Shown: positions 1-7,590 of the stretch, piece by piece
Layout: each line of letters begins with the position of its first letter
Numbering within the stretch: the first letter of the stretch is position 1
DNA from: JAYEHK01 sp034659475
GTDB taxonomy: Bacteria > Bacillota > Syntrophomonadia > Syntrophomonadales > Syntrophomonadaceae
Assembly: GCA_034659475.1 (NCBI GenBank)
Contig: JAYEHK010000119.1
Span: 1 to 12,866 of the forward strand
Reading direction: 5' to 3'
DNA: 12,866 nucleotides
Made by a program: the position numbers and the translations under genes
Notes under the pieces: model-generated
Database searches by the model: none
Seen by the model: only the letters and a program-made list of their open reading frames with translations
Told to the model about the DNA's origin: nothing

Positions 1-1
1 T

Positions 2-145
2 GATGTAAGCGGAACCGTTGGTGTTAGTGGAAGTGTAGCAGTAAGTGGACCTGTTGATGTAAGCGGAACCGTTGGTGTTAGTGGAAGTGTAGCAGTAAGC
101 GGACCTGTAGATGTAAGTGGCACCGTAGCAGTAAGTGGATCTGTC
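2..145 (+). repeat. In-frame tandem repeats, 54-base super-repeat of 18-base units
   Basis: Two consecutive 54-base copies (2-55 and 56-109) differ at only two bases. Two further 18-base units follow (110-127 and 128-145). Each 18-base unit encodes xVSGxV. Near identity at DNA level, including at third codon positions, points to recent duplication within the gene. Copy number probably varies between strains, and the array continues beyond the left edge. Confidence 0.9.
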
Positions 146-532
146 TTTGTAGAAAATTCGGGTGGTAATCCATTATATGTAAATCTCTACTCCAGAAACA
201 CGCTGGATTCCGGTCCTGTATCTGGTGGTCCTATGAATGGCGATACCCATTCAGGACTCACTGTGTGGGATGTATTGGGGTATAATTCCTGGACTCTGGC
301 AGTAAAATGGAGTGGCTATACTGGTAGCGGAGCTCAATGGCATACCAAATTACAGGTTGCTGCAGTAAGTGGTGATGCTAACTTTATAGATGACGATGGA
401 ACTAAGAATTTCAGTGGAACGAGTTGGAATTTCTTTACTCCAAATTACCATGTAAGGTATGCACGCATTTATGTTTCAGGTAATGCAGCTGCTAGTGGAA
501 CATTATACCAGTATTTGCAGGCAGAATATTAA
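2..532 (+). CDS. Repeat-rich surface-type protein, 3' part only
   Basis: The frame is open from the left edge to the TAA at 530-532, giving 176 residues of a protein whose start lies outside the window. The first 48 residues are eight xVSGxV hexapeptides (DVSGTV, GVSGSV, AVSGPV and so on), arranged as an 18-residue super-repeat. A non-repetitive C-terminal domain of about 125 residues follows, rich in Gly, Ser, Thr, Trp and Tyr, with no Cys and no visible membrane anchor or sortase motif. Short Val/Ser/Gly repeats of this kind suggest a beta-structured stalk as in adhesins, S-layer-associated proteins or phage fibres. The family is not recognised with confidence; DUF6385-like Firmicutes proteins are one possibility. 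The regular Ser/Thr residues and the adjoining glycosylation genes make it a conceivable glycan acceptor, which is inference only. An ATG at 233 lies inside the conserved part and is not taken as the start. Confidence 0.7.
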   Translation, partial: DVSGTVGVSGSVAVSGPVDVSGTVGVSGSVAVSGPVDVSGTVAVSGSVFVENSGGNPLYVNLYSRNTLDSGPVSGGPMNGDTHSGLTVWDVLGYNSWTLAVKWSGYTGSGAQWHTKLQVAAVSGDANFIDDDGTKNFSGTSWNFFTPNYHVRYARIYVSGNAAASGTLYQYLQAEY

Positions 533-559
533 GCTCTATCTTGTAGCTGTTATTTCCCC

Positions 560-591
560 AAAAAAAAGGCAAGTCAAACTTGCCTTTTTTT
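560..591. terminator. Bidirectional intrinsic terminator
   Basis: A 7-bp perfect stem, GGCAAGT (568-574) with ACTTGCC (578-584) around a CAA loop, is flanked by eight A (560-567) and seven T (585-591). It therefore ends in a U-tract on either strand. It lies between two convergent genes, ending at 532 (+) and 615 (-), and would serve both. Confidence 0.92.
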
Positions 592-614
592 GATTTTCTC
601 GATAAATCTTATGC

Positions 615-2957
615 TTAGACGAAAATCTTATCTGCTGTAAGCAGTTCTGCGATTTCAAATATTGCTCCCTGCCCCCCGTTTACCGTAAGCACATAATCAA
701 CCACATGCTGGACTTCTTTAGAGGCGTTTTTTACCGCGAAGCTCAGCCCCGCCTGCTTGAATAGTTCCAAATCGCTCATATCGTTGAAAATGCAGGCAAT
801 CTCTGTATAATCGAGAGCATATTCCTTTAGGACTGTTGCTATTATTTGCTTTTTATCTTCCGTACCTGAATATACTGTCCTTATTCCCATCTTCTCAGCA
901 GCATTTTCTATAACCAGGTCGGCTTCTGGGTTAATAAGCAGTGTTTGAATACCTTTCTCATGCAGGCGGAGGATACCGCTACGGTCCTTAAAGTTGAATT
1001 TTTTCAGTTCAGCGCCAGATGCCGAGTAATAGTTTGCTCCATCGGTGAGGACTCCGTCACAGTCAATAAGCAGGACTTTGGTCATGGCGACCTTTTTGTG
1101 GATTATATAATCAGTATAAAAGCTGTGAATGGATTGACTCATTTCTTGGAACACGGGACTTATAGCGTTGATATCCTGTTCACAGTTGAGCAGATATAGC
1201 CTGAATTCTTTCTCCATCATTTGAGCTTTTAAGATAGGATCTCTTTCTGCAGAAATTCCAGGAACTGCAAGCATTAAGAATTCAAGCTCCACCCTGTTCA
1301 TTGGTGTGATAAAGGTAGCAAAAAAGTGATTTTTCCTTAATTCATCCATACTGAGATTAAACTCCTCATAGCTCTGGTTTATTCTTATGGAATCACTGCT
1401 ATCCGCCAGTTGACTGATAATATCGAGGTTGAGTTGGCATCTTTCCAGTAACTGATTAACTTCTGCGTAGGCACCGTTCATTATATGGCTTTGTTCTATT
1501 AAATACTCTATATCATAACTGCAGTTCCCGGATTCCAGCCAGTTATCTTCAACAAATCTGTCCAGCAACTGCTCTTTCATTAGTTCATCCAGGTTTTGAA
1601 ACCTGGTTCCTTCAATATGGGCACCATATTTAGTAGTGTTAATTACATTCGCATCTTTATGATGACTTAGATACACTTCAATTTGCTGTCTCATACGAAT
1701 AAAGCTATGATTGCTTGCTACCTGATTACCGTAAACATCTTTAACCATAACTGCATTTTCCAATACTTTCTCATTGGCCTCGTGAGGATGAAAAGTTGAA
1801 CCGGCTGCATAAACTTTTTTATCTCGATAAGCTAGGTTTTGCCCTGCCAGTACGATGGGGCTAAAACCCAGCTTATATAAAAGCTGCAGGGTGATAAGTG
1901 CAATCGTTGTAGCATCATGAATTAATTCGTTTCCTTCCTTGCTCCCAGGTTTAAGATAAAAAGCTGCCAAGCTATCCTGGCTGATTAGCATGTGCATTTT
2001 AGGACCGGGGTATTTTTCCAGGGTTTCGTATCCTACCGTACTGCCAAAGATAAGGGGGATGGATTTAATAGCTTTTTCCAGGACCTCTTTACAAATCACT
2101 TGATTTTTTTCGGTTGGATCATAGGTGCAGGCAGCATCGGGATAAATCTCATGTTGAACCAGGGTATTTAGGGCTGTTCCAACTGAAAATATATAAGCCA
2201 GACCCGCTTCCTTTATCGTTCTTAAGTTTTCAATTTCTTCTTCCAGGGATGGTCCCGAAGCAACGATAATTGCTGGCTTATTTTTAAAAGAGCCTTTTTT
2301 ATCAAGCAGGATATCAGGGGTGTTTAAGACCTGTATAAAGTTTTTAGTACTGTTTATAGTCCAGCGTTTTTCAAAAGCGGAATTGGTATTTACAGAAGCG
2401 CTGCGCTCTCTTATATGATTTTCAAACTGGGTATAAAAATTCTGGCGCTTTTCCGGGAAGATGCTTTTGTAAGCAGGAAGTTCGATGATCAATACCGAGT
2501 TGCGTATTTTTCTTACAAAACTGCTGCAGAATTTCAACGGGTCTTCAGCGTGGCTTTCAATATAGATGTTTTTTATTAAATGACGTGGTATTTGCGTTAA
2601 ATCTGTATAGCACAGGAACTGGTGAAAAACCTCGGGGACTGGCTCGTATATGTCAAAAGAGGCATTCGGGTATTGTTTAATAAAGGCTTTTATATGATAG
2701 CCCAGTCCGATACCATAAAAAAGTATATCTGAATGATCTTCTGTGTTTTTATGGTTTTCAATAATTTCTTTTGCTTCCTGAATGGGATTGTTTTCATTAT
2801 GAAGGAACATTTGGCCTACGAGTAGTGTTGTAGAGCCTTTTTTACTTGGAACAGACCGGACCAGATCTTTATCCAGCTGCCCCTCTATTTCGGACATTTT
2901 CTTCCATGCATCAGGAAAAGAATCCTTTAGTAGCTTCATATTTTCAAGATATGCCAT
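615..2957 (-). CDS. Maf/DUF115-type motility-associated glycosyltransferase-like protein fused to a KdsC-like HAD domain
   Basis: This is a 780-residue two-part protein. Residues 1 to about 600 resemble the Maf (motility-associated factor, DUF115) family: an N-terminal Rossmann-like part with ILFYGIGLGYH, then the family core around residues 225-400 with KPAIIVASGPSLEEE and later SPIVLAGQNLAY. Maf proteins are linked to adding nonulosonic acids to flagellin. Residues 625-780 form a KdsC/YrbI-type HAD phosphatase domain: DCDGVLTDG carries nucleophile D632 and D634, a Lys pair sits at 702-703, and a GGQGA motif lies near the end. The motif II Ser/Thr of KdsC (usually SGR) is replaced by INPE, and motif IV GDD reads FND, so phosphatase activity is uncertain. 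The ATG at 2957 is chosen because AAGGAG (2969-2964) stands 6 bases upstream; the longer frame from 2984 has no such site. It is divergent from the operon at 3209. Acceptor and sugar cannot be read from the sequence. Confidence 0.85.
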   Translation of the reverse strand: MAYLENMKLLKDSFPDAWKKMSEIEGQLDKDLVRSVPSKKGSTTLLVGQMFLHNENNPIQEAKEIIENHKNTEDHSDILFYGIGLGYHIKAFIKQYPNASFDIYEPVPEVFHQFLCYTDLTQIPRHLIKNIYIESHAEDPLKFCSSFVRKIRNSVLIIELPAYKSIFPEKRQNFYTQFENHIRERSASVNTNSAFEKRWTINSTKNFIQVLNTPDILLDKKGSFKNKPAIIVASGPSLEEEIENLRTIKEAGLAYIFSVGTALNTLVQHEIYPDAACTYDPTEKNQVICKEVLEKAIKSIPLIFGSTVGYETLEKYPGPKMHMLISQDSLAAFYLKPGSKEGNELIHDATTIALITLQLLYKLGFSPIVLAGQNLAYRDKKVYAAGSTFHPHEANEKVLENAVMVKDVYGNQVASNHSFIRMRQQIEVYLSHHKDANVINTTKYGAHIEGTRFQNLDELMKEQLLDRFVEDNWLESGNCSYDIEYLIEQSHIMNGAYAEVNQLLERCQLNLDIISQLADSSDSIRINQSYEEFNLSMDELRKNHFFATFITPMNRVELEFLMLAVPGISAERDPILKAQMMEKEFRLYLLNCEQDINAISPVFQEMSQSIHSFYTDYIIHKKVAMTKVLLIDCDGVLTDGANYYSASGAELKKFNFKDRSGILRLHEKGIQTLLINPEADLVIENAAEKMGIRTVYSGTEDKKQIIATVLKEYALDYTEIACIFNDMSDLELFKQAGLSFAVKNASKEVQHVVDYVLTVNGGQGAIFEIAELLTADKIFV

Positions 2958-3208
2958 AAAATTCTCCTTACTAACCGGCCACACATGGCCTGTTATTTTT
3001 TAATAATGGATACTGTTTTATACTATGGCTCAACTGAAAAGAATGTGTGGCATAATCCTGTTTGTTGGTTAGAATCTGGGGCAGAGCAAAAATTAACCGA
3101 GAGTGGAACGAAAAGACTTGCACTGCAATATATTAAAAAGAAGACGCCAAGTAAGTCAACATTGGGGGCGGTTCTTAATTGTTGATTTCGTAAAAGGAGC
3201 TAAAGATT
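2958..3208. promoter_or_regulatory. Divergent intergenic region, presumed to hold promoters for both directions
   Basis: About 250 bases lie between the divergent starts at 2957 (-) and 3209 (+), so both transcription units probably start here. No convincing paired -35/-10 set was found on either strand. A TATACT at 3019-3024 lacks a good upstream partner. A small palindrome, GGCCA-CACA-TGGCC (2977-2990), lies just upstream of the minus-strand ribosome binding site. A 66-codon open frame from 2985 to 3185 has no ribosome binding site and no recognisable product, and is not called a gene. Confidence 0.45.
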
Positions 3209-5224
3209 TTGCAGGTTAAAAAGGATGAAGAATTATTTGCAAGTGGGCTGTTCTGGCTGGATCGAAAAGACTATGAGGTTGCCCTGGATGCTCTGGTAGA
3301 GTGTCACCTCCGCGGATATAGAAAACAGGAAATAGAGAAGATCATTTTGGAGGATTATTATATCCCCTATAAAAATCAGCTTGAGAAAAATTATTTTAAA
3401 AATGTAGATTTATTACGCAACTACCCTTATATCTATAGCCAGGATTATCCTGATTTTAACGACCTTTGCTACCAGTTTATACCCTGTTCAGCTTCTCGCT
3501 TTATTATCTATGATCGGAAAAAATCTGCATTCATCTCTGACTTTGATTTAAAGAGTGAACTGAATTTAGATCAATGTAAAGCCAATAGCTTGATTATGAT
3601 TAAAAATGAGTTCCGGCTCGGCAATATATTAGACTGCTTAGAAAAGACCAGAGACCCGAACCCATTTCTCTGGATGAAAATCCCGCAGTACCTGTTTTAT
3701 TCGGATTTCAATGAGTTTGTACAGTATTTACAGATTTTTGATTTCAGCACGGCTCTGGAATCAGAAAGACTGGTATTTTTATTTGGCAGAGAAGAATTGA
3801 AACAATATTTTTCCGATTCCCAGGCCTTATTACCAGAATGGATATTGAATATCTGGGATGAAAAAAAAGATTACATCGTAGATTATATTAACAATCATTA
3901 TCCCTGGACCGAGAAATGCATGAATTCTTTAAGGGAAACAACATACAGTTATTATGCTTCAGTTTCCCGGCATGATTTACGGGAAAGTATTCAGAGTGGA
4001 AAACCGCGGATTCTTTTTGTTACTTCAAGATTTACCACTGCTTTGCAATACTTCATCAGGGATTGTGCCTGTGCATGTGATAGATTATGTATCCCCAATC
4101 AGGTGCTTATAGAAACATCGAATCTACACAGGATTTCATTGTGCACATGGTTTAAAACATTGAATGATTTCAAACCAGATATTATTTTTGCCATTGACCA
4201 TTTTAGATGGGAATCAGCTTTTCTGCCTGCTAATATTGTCTTTATTTCCTGGGTCCAAGATGTTCTGCCCCATATAGCTTCCCATGAATCAGGCGCCAGG
4301 ATAGGTTCCCTAGATTTTGTTTTAAATGCCTTTGTTACAAATATTGATTTTTTATTGGACTATTCTTACCCTCGCGAAGCTATTATTGAAGCTCCTGTCG
4401 TTGCTAATCAGCATATATATAAAAGCTATTCCTTGAACCAGGAAGAAAAGGACCTGTATAGTGTGGATATCTGCGCTTTTTCCAATGCAGGAAATCCTCA
4501 AAAAGGCCTTCATAATTTTTTGAACCTGATTAGTTTCTCTCCTAGATATGATGAGCTTAAACTTGTTTTTAAAATAGCTTATCGGGAAATGTATAAATCT
4601 TTTTACCAGGAAAAGATTTTTTACTCTCTAGAGGATTACAGGAGATTTCTTTTTGAACATCTGAAAGCCTATGGTTTGTCTATACCTGAGGAAAACTTAT
4701 CCACACTTGCCCGGGAATGGAGACAGCAAGTTGGATACCGAATATTACGGTCAGTTCCTTTAGAGTGGCTGCATGAAAAAGGATATGACATGAAAATATG
4801 GGGAAGTGAATGGACTGATCATGCGCTGCTTGCTGATTATGCCCAGGGGGTAGCTGAAAATGGAGAAACCCTGTCAAGGATAATAAATGCCTGCAAGATT
4901 GTAATTGGAACCAACCCTGGGATGACTACTCATCCGCGAGTTTGTGAAAGTATTTTGAGCAATACTTTTTACCTGGCCTACAGGATTCCTGAAGAAAATG
5001 ACTGGGCTAATATTCGCAGGTACCTCATGGAAGATAAGGAAATTGTGTTTGCCTATAGCCGGGAGGATTTATATAACAAAGTGGATTATTACCTGGAAAA
5101 TGAGGAAGAGCGGAGGAGAATTATCAGTAGTGCTAGGAAGAAAATAACTGAAAATCTTACCTATGAAGTGCTAATAAGCCGTGTGATCAAAGAGATTGCC
5201 CTGAAGCTAGAAGAAAGGCTTTAA
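3209..5224 (+). CDS. CgeB-like glycosyltransferase with N-terminal helical extension
   Basis: This 671-residue cytoplasmic protein probably transfers a sugar from a nucleotide donor. The TTG start at 3209 is supported by AAAAGGAG at 3192-3199, 9 bases upstream; no nearby ATG has a comparable site. The first 60 or so residues look like a TPR-type helical pair. From about residue 265 a GT-B-like fold begins with KPRILFVTSRFTTAL, followed by DIIFAIDHFRW and FISWVQDVLPH. The C-terminal half resembles the CgeB/YkvP glycosyltransferase group (Glyco_trans_1_2): LEWLHEKGYDMKIWGSEW, then from about residue 558 ACKIVIGTNPG and HPRVCESILSN, the usual nucleotide-sugar-binding end. There is no signal peptide or membrane segment. 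It is the first gene of the plus-strand run and lies 48 bases before the heptose fusion gene. A role in transferring the heptose made downstream is inferred from position; donor and acceptor are unknown. Confidence 0.75.
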   Translation: MQVKKDEELFASGLFWLDRKDYEVALDALVECHLRGYRKQEIEKIILEDYYIPYKNQLEKNYFKNVDLLRNYPYIYSQDYPDFNDLCYQFIPCSASRFIIYDRKKSAFISDFDLKSELNLDQCKANSLIMIKNEFRLGNILDCLEKTRDPNPFLWMKIPQYLFYSDFNEFVQYLQIFDFSTALESERLVFLFGREELKQYFSDSQALLPEWILNIWDEKKDYIVDYINNHYPWTEKCMNSLRETTYSYYASVSRHDLRESIQSGKPRILFVTSRFTTALQYFIRDCACACDRLCIPNQVLIETSNLHRISLCTWFKTLNDFKPDIIFAIDHFRWESAFLPANIVFISWVQDVLPHIASHESGARIGSLDFVLNAFVTNIDFLLDYSYPREAIIEAPVVANQHIYKSYSLNQEEKDLYSVDICAFSNAGNPQKGLHNFLNLISFSPRYDELKLVFKIAYREMYKSFYQEKIFYSLEDYRRFLFEHLKAYGLSIPEENLSTLAREWRQQVGYRILRSVPLEWLHEKGYDMKIWGSEWTDHALLADYAQGVAENGETLSRIINACKIVIGTNPGMTTHPRVCESILSNTFYLAYRIPEENDWANIRRYLMEDKEIVFAYSREDLYNKVDYYLENEEERRRIISSARKKITENLTYEVLISRVIKEIALKLEERL

Positions 5225-5272
5225 ACAAAGTGAAGCCATAGCTTGAGAAAAACATGATGGTTATATGCAGGA

Positions 5273-6838
5273 ATGGAGTGTAGTGCTAACGTGTTTACTG
5301 AAGATTCAAAGATAATAAGCATTGAAAAATTTCAAGAATTATGCAAGGATTTTCGCAAAAAGGGACTTAAAGTAGTGCATTGCCACGGTGTATTTGATCT
5401 TTTGCATCCCGGACATATTATGCACCTCCAGCAGGCCAAGAAGCTGGGAGATATTCTGCTGGTTTCAATTACGGCAGCAGAATATGTTTTAAAAGGACCT
5501 GGCAGGCCCTATTTTCCTGATGATCTACGCATGAAAAGTACCGCATCTCTGTCATGTGTGGACTATGTGATTTTATCGGAGGCCGAAACAGCCCTGGAAA
5601 TCTTAGATAGTGTTCAACCTGATATATATGTAAAAGGTGCCGAATATGAGGAAATGAACAAAGATTTAACCCAGAATATCAAGCGAGAATTCGAAAAGGT
5701 AAATTCTCATGGAGGAAAGGTTCATTTTACAGGCGGGCAGGTTTTTAGTTCTACAAAGTTGTTGAATAATGAATTCCCGGTCTTATCTACCGAGGCAAAA
5801 GAGTTTCTAAAAGATTTTAGCTCCAGAAATTCATTTGCCGATATACGAGACTATATAGAAAGTATGCGGGCAATCAAGATACTGGTGATTGGGGATATCA
5901 TCATTGACCAGTATGTCTTTTGTACTGTGCAGGGATTAAGTTCCAAAGATCGTGCTTTATCTGCCCTTTATGAAAGAGAAGAAACATATCCGGGTGGAGC
6001 ATTAGCGGTTGCCAGGCACCTGACTGGTTTTTCAGATAAGGTATCCTTCTGTTCAATGATAGGAAATGAGCCTCGGATTCACAGCCTTATTCTAGATGAA
6101 CTGAGCAGTGAAATTCTGCTGGACTTACAGTATGATGCAAATTTCCAGACGGTAATAAAAAGAAGATATATTGAAAGACGGGGTATTCGTAACGATTATG
6201 ATAAGCTTTTTTCCATTAATTATATGGATGCAAAAGGGAAAGAAGACAAGGTAGATCGAGAAGCTTTTTATGAAAAACTGAAGAATAAAATCTCTGATTA
6301 TGATCTGGTCGTTTTAAGTGATTTCGGACATGGACTAGTTGATGAAAAGCTTATTGAAATCATTCAGGATAATGCTAGATTTTTGGCGATAAACTGCCAG
6401 ACCAATTCTGCAAATTACGGTGACAATTTAATCACTAAATATAGAAGGGCTGATGTTTTTACCATTGATGAAAGGGAGTTAAAACTAGCTTTTAGCGGCA
6501 GCAATGTTGAGATAAAAGCCCAGCTTCAGCATCTGACCGAGCAGTTCAATTCTCGAATGGGGTGTTTAACCCTGGGATCGCGGGGAGCTGTAGGGATTGG
6601 CGAGGATAATCACTTTTTGAAGATACCGGCCCTTACGCTGGAGGTACAGGATACCGTAGGTGCAGGTGATGCGTTTTTTTCTATAGCAAGTTTGTGTGCC
6701 CGGGCGCAGGTCCCTATGGAAATAGCAGGCTTCCTTGCTAGTGTTGCCGGAGCCCTCGCAGCTAACATCCTGGGAAATTCACAGGCAGTTGATAAGGTGA
6801 AATTACTTAAATACGCTTCCACCCTGCTTAATTACTAG
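5273..6838 (+). CDS. Fused heptose-phosphate nucleotidyltransferase and PfkB-type heptose kinase (HldE-like, domains in reverse order)
   Basis: This is a 521-residue bifunctional protein. Residues about 33-150 are a cytidylyltransferase-fold domain like the RfaE2 half of HldE: HGVFDLLHPGH with HxGH at 45-48, KGPGRPYF and VDYVILSE. Residues about 195-521 are a PfkB/ribokinase-type kinase like the RfaE1 half: IKILVIGDIIIDQY, a Gly pair at 241-242 in YPGGALAVARHL, and DTVGAGDAFF with catalytic base D466. In HldE the kinase phosphorylates D-glycero-beta-D-manno-heptose 7-phosphate at C1, and the transferase makes the ADP-sugar after GmhB acts. E. coli HldE (477 residues) has the kinase first; here the order is swapped. 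The nucleotide used cannot be read from sequence. The start is uncertain: ATG 5273 has AGGA directly against it, while GTG 5291 has GGAG 12 bases upstream. A stop at 5255 rules out an earlier start. Confidence 0.85.
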   Translation: MECSANVFTEDSKIISIEKFQELCKDFRKKGLKVVHCHGVFDLLHPGHIMHLQQAKKLGDILLVSITAAEYVLKGPGRPYFPDDLRMKSTASLSCVDYVILSEAETALEILDSVQPDIYVKGAEYEEMNKDLTQNIKREFEKVNSHGGKVHFTGGQVFSSTKLLNNEFPVLSTEAKEFLKDFSSRNSFADIRDYIESMRAIKILVIGDIIIDQYVFCTVQGLSSKDRALSALYEREETYPGGALAVARHLTGFSDKVSFCSMIGNEPRIHSLILDELSSEILLDLQYDANFQTVIKRRYIERRGIRNDYDKLFSINYMDAKGKEDKVDREAFYEKLKNKISDYDLVVLSDFGHGLVDEKLIEIIQDNARFLAINCQTNSANYGDNLITKYRRADVFTIDERELKLAFSGSNVEIKAQLQHLTEQFNSRMGCLTLGSRGAVGIGEDNHFLKIPALTLEVQDTVGAGDAFFSIASLCARAQVPMEIAGFLASVAGALAANILGNSQAVDKVKLLKYASTLLNY

Positions 6839-6953
6839 GGGTCAGGTTTGACTTATTGACTTATTTGCCAAAGCAACTGCTCCCAAAATAGGAAACAGGG
6901 AATTAGTCTTTGAGAGAATAGTGAAAATAAGTCAATCAGTCAAGCCTGACCCC
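6838..6953. repeat. REP-like element with 28-bp imperfect terminal inverted repeats
   Basis: The arms are 6838-6865 and 6926-6953. The left arm begins GGGGTCAGGTTTGACTTATT, and the reverse complement of the right arm matches it at 26 of 28 positions. A 60-base unstructured centre has no open frame of note. Including the outer TA and extra G bases, the ends are symmetrical around TAGGGG. The element starts at the last base of the TAG stop of the fusion gene. Short inverted repeats of this GGGGTCAGG type resemble non-autonomous elements mobilised by Y1/IS200-like (RAYT) transposases, but no transposase is present. There is no T-tract, so it is not a standard terminator, although the long stem could slow transcription or stabilise the mRNA. 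Confidence 0.8.
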
Positions 6954-6978
6954 CCTATACGGAAATGGAGGCTAAGTC

Positions 6979-7590
6979 ATGCAGGTAAAAAATTATATTA
7001 ATGAATTTTTCGCAATTCTTGAAAAGCTGGAATTTCACAATAATCATGGTCAATCTGTGGATTTTGAAAGCGGGATACAGGAGATAATGACTCTATTCAG
7101 AGGTCTTTCTGTAGATGATAAAAAACTAATGTTTATCGGCAATGGTGGCAGTGCAGCTATTTCCAGTCATATGGCGATAGATTACTGGAAAAATGGTGGG
7201 ATTCCTGCCCTTTGCTTTAATGATGGAGCACAACTAACCTGTATTGGAAATGATTATGGTTACAAATCAGTTTTTGAAAAACCGGTTGAGGTTTTTGCCA
7301 GGCAGGGAGATGTACTGGTAGCTATCAGCAGTTCTGGTCAGTCAGCTAATATTCTGAAAGCTGTTGAAGCTGCTGCTATGGTAGGCTGTAACATTATAAC
7401 TTTTTCTGGTTTTTCTCCAGTTAATCCCTTACGCAGGATAGGTAATTTTAATATTTACTGTGCTTCACATGAGTATGGATTTGTCGAACTGTCTCATCAA
7501 CTGGTCCTGCATATGATACTGGATTTGATGTTAGGAGGGAAGGTAAAAGTTAGTGAAAGTTCTTCAGAACAAAGCAATTTTTCTGGATAG
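6979..7590 (+). CDS. gmhA: Sedoheptulose-7-phosphate isomerase (GmhA-like SIS protein)
   Basis: At 203 residues this is close to the usual GmhA length (about 190-200). The SIS fold shows GNGGSAAISSHMA (residues 54-66), the sugar-phosphate-binding ISSSGQSANI (116-125) and a C-terminal VELSHQLVLHMILD helix carrying the Glu and His expected near the active site. GmhA converts sedoheptulose 7-phosphate to D-glycero-D-manno-heptose 7-phosphate in the cytoplasm, the first committed heptose step. The ATG at 6979 has GGAG at 6967-6970, 8 bases upstream and just beyond the inverted-repeat element. The gene sits between the heptose kinase/nucleotidyltransferase and the GmhB-like phosphatase, which supports the assignment over other SIS isomerases. 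Its 3' end overlaps the next gene by 38 bases. Confidence 0.85.
   Translation: MQVKNYINEFFAILEKLEFHNNHGQSVDFESGIQEIMTLFRGLSVDDKKLMFIGNGGSAAISSHMAIDYWKNGGIPALCFNDGAQLTCIGNDYGYKSVFEKPVEVFARQGDVLVAISSSGQSANILKAVEAAAMVGCNIITFSGFSPVNPLRRIGNFNIYCASHEYGFVELSHQLVLHMILDLMLGGKVKVSESSSEQSNFSG

Noticed and set aside
2..145. Possible CRISPR-like array at the left edge
   Set aside because: The repeats are contiguous, without unique spacers, have an 18/54-base period in frame, and encode regular xVSGxV peptides.
2958..2984. Longer start of the Maf fusion gene at 2984 (nine extra residues)
   Set aside because: The AAGGAG ribosome binding site at 2969-2964 lies inside that extension and is correctly spaced for the ATG at 2957.
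2985..3185. A 66-codon open frame on the plus strand in the divergent region
   Set aside because: It has no ribosome binding site, no recognisable motif and an ordinary intergenic composition, and it begins at a palindrome next to the start of the opposite gene.
6838..6953. Intrinsic terminator splitting the operon
   Set aside because: The stem is long with a 60-base loop and has no following T-tract; the next gene is preceded only by its own ribosome binding site.
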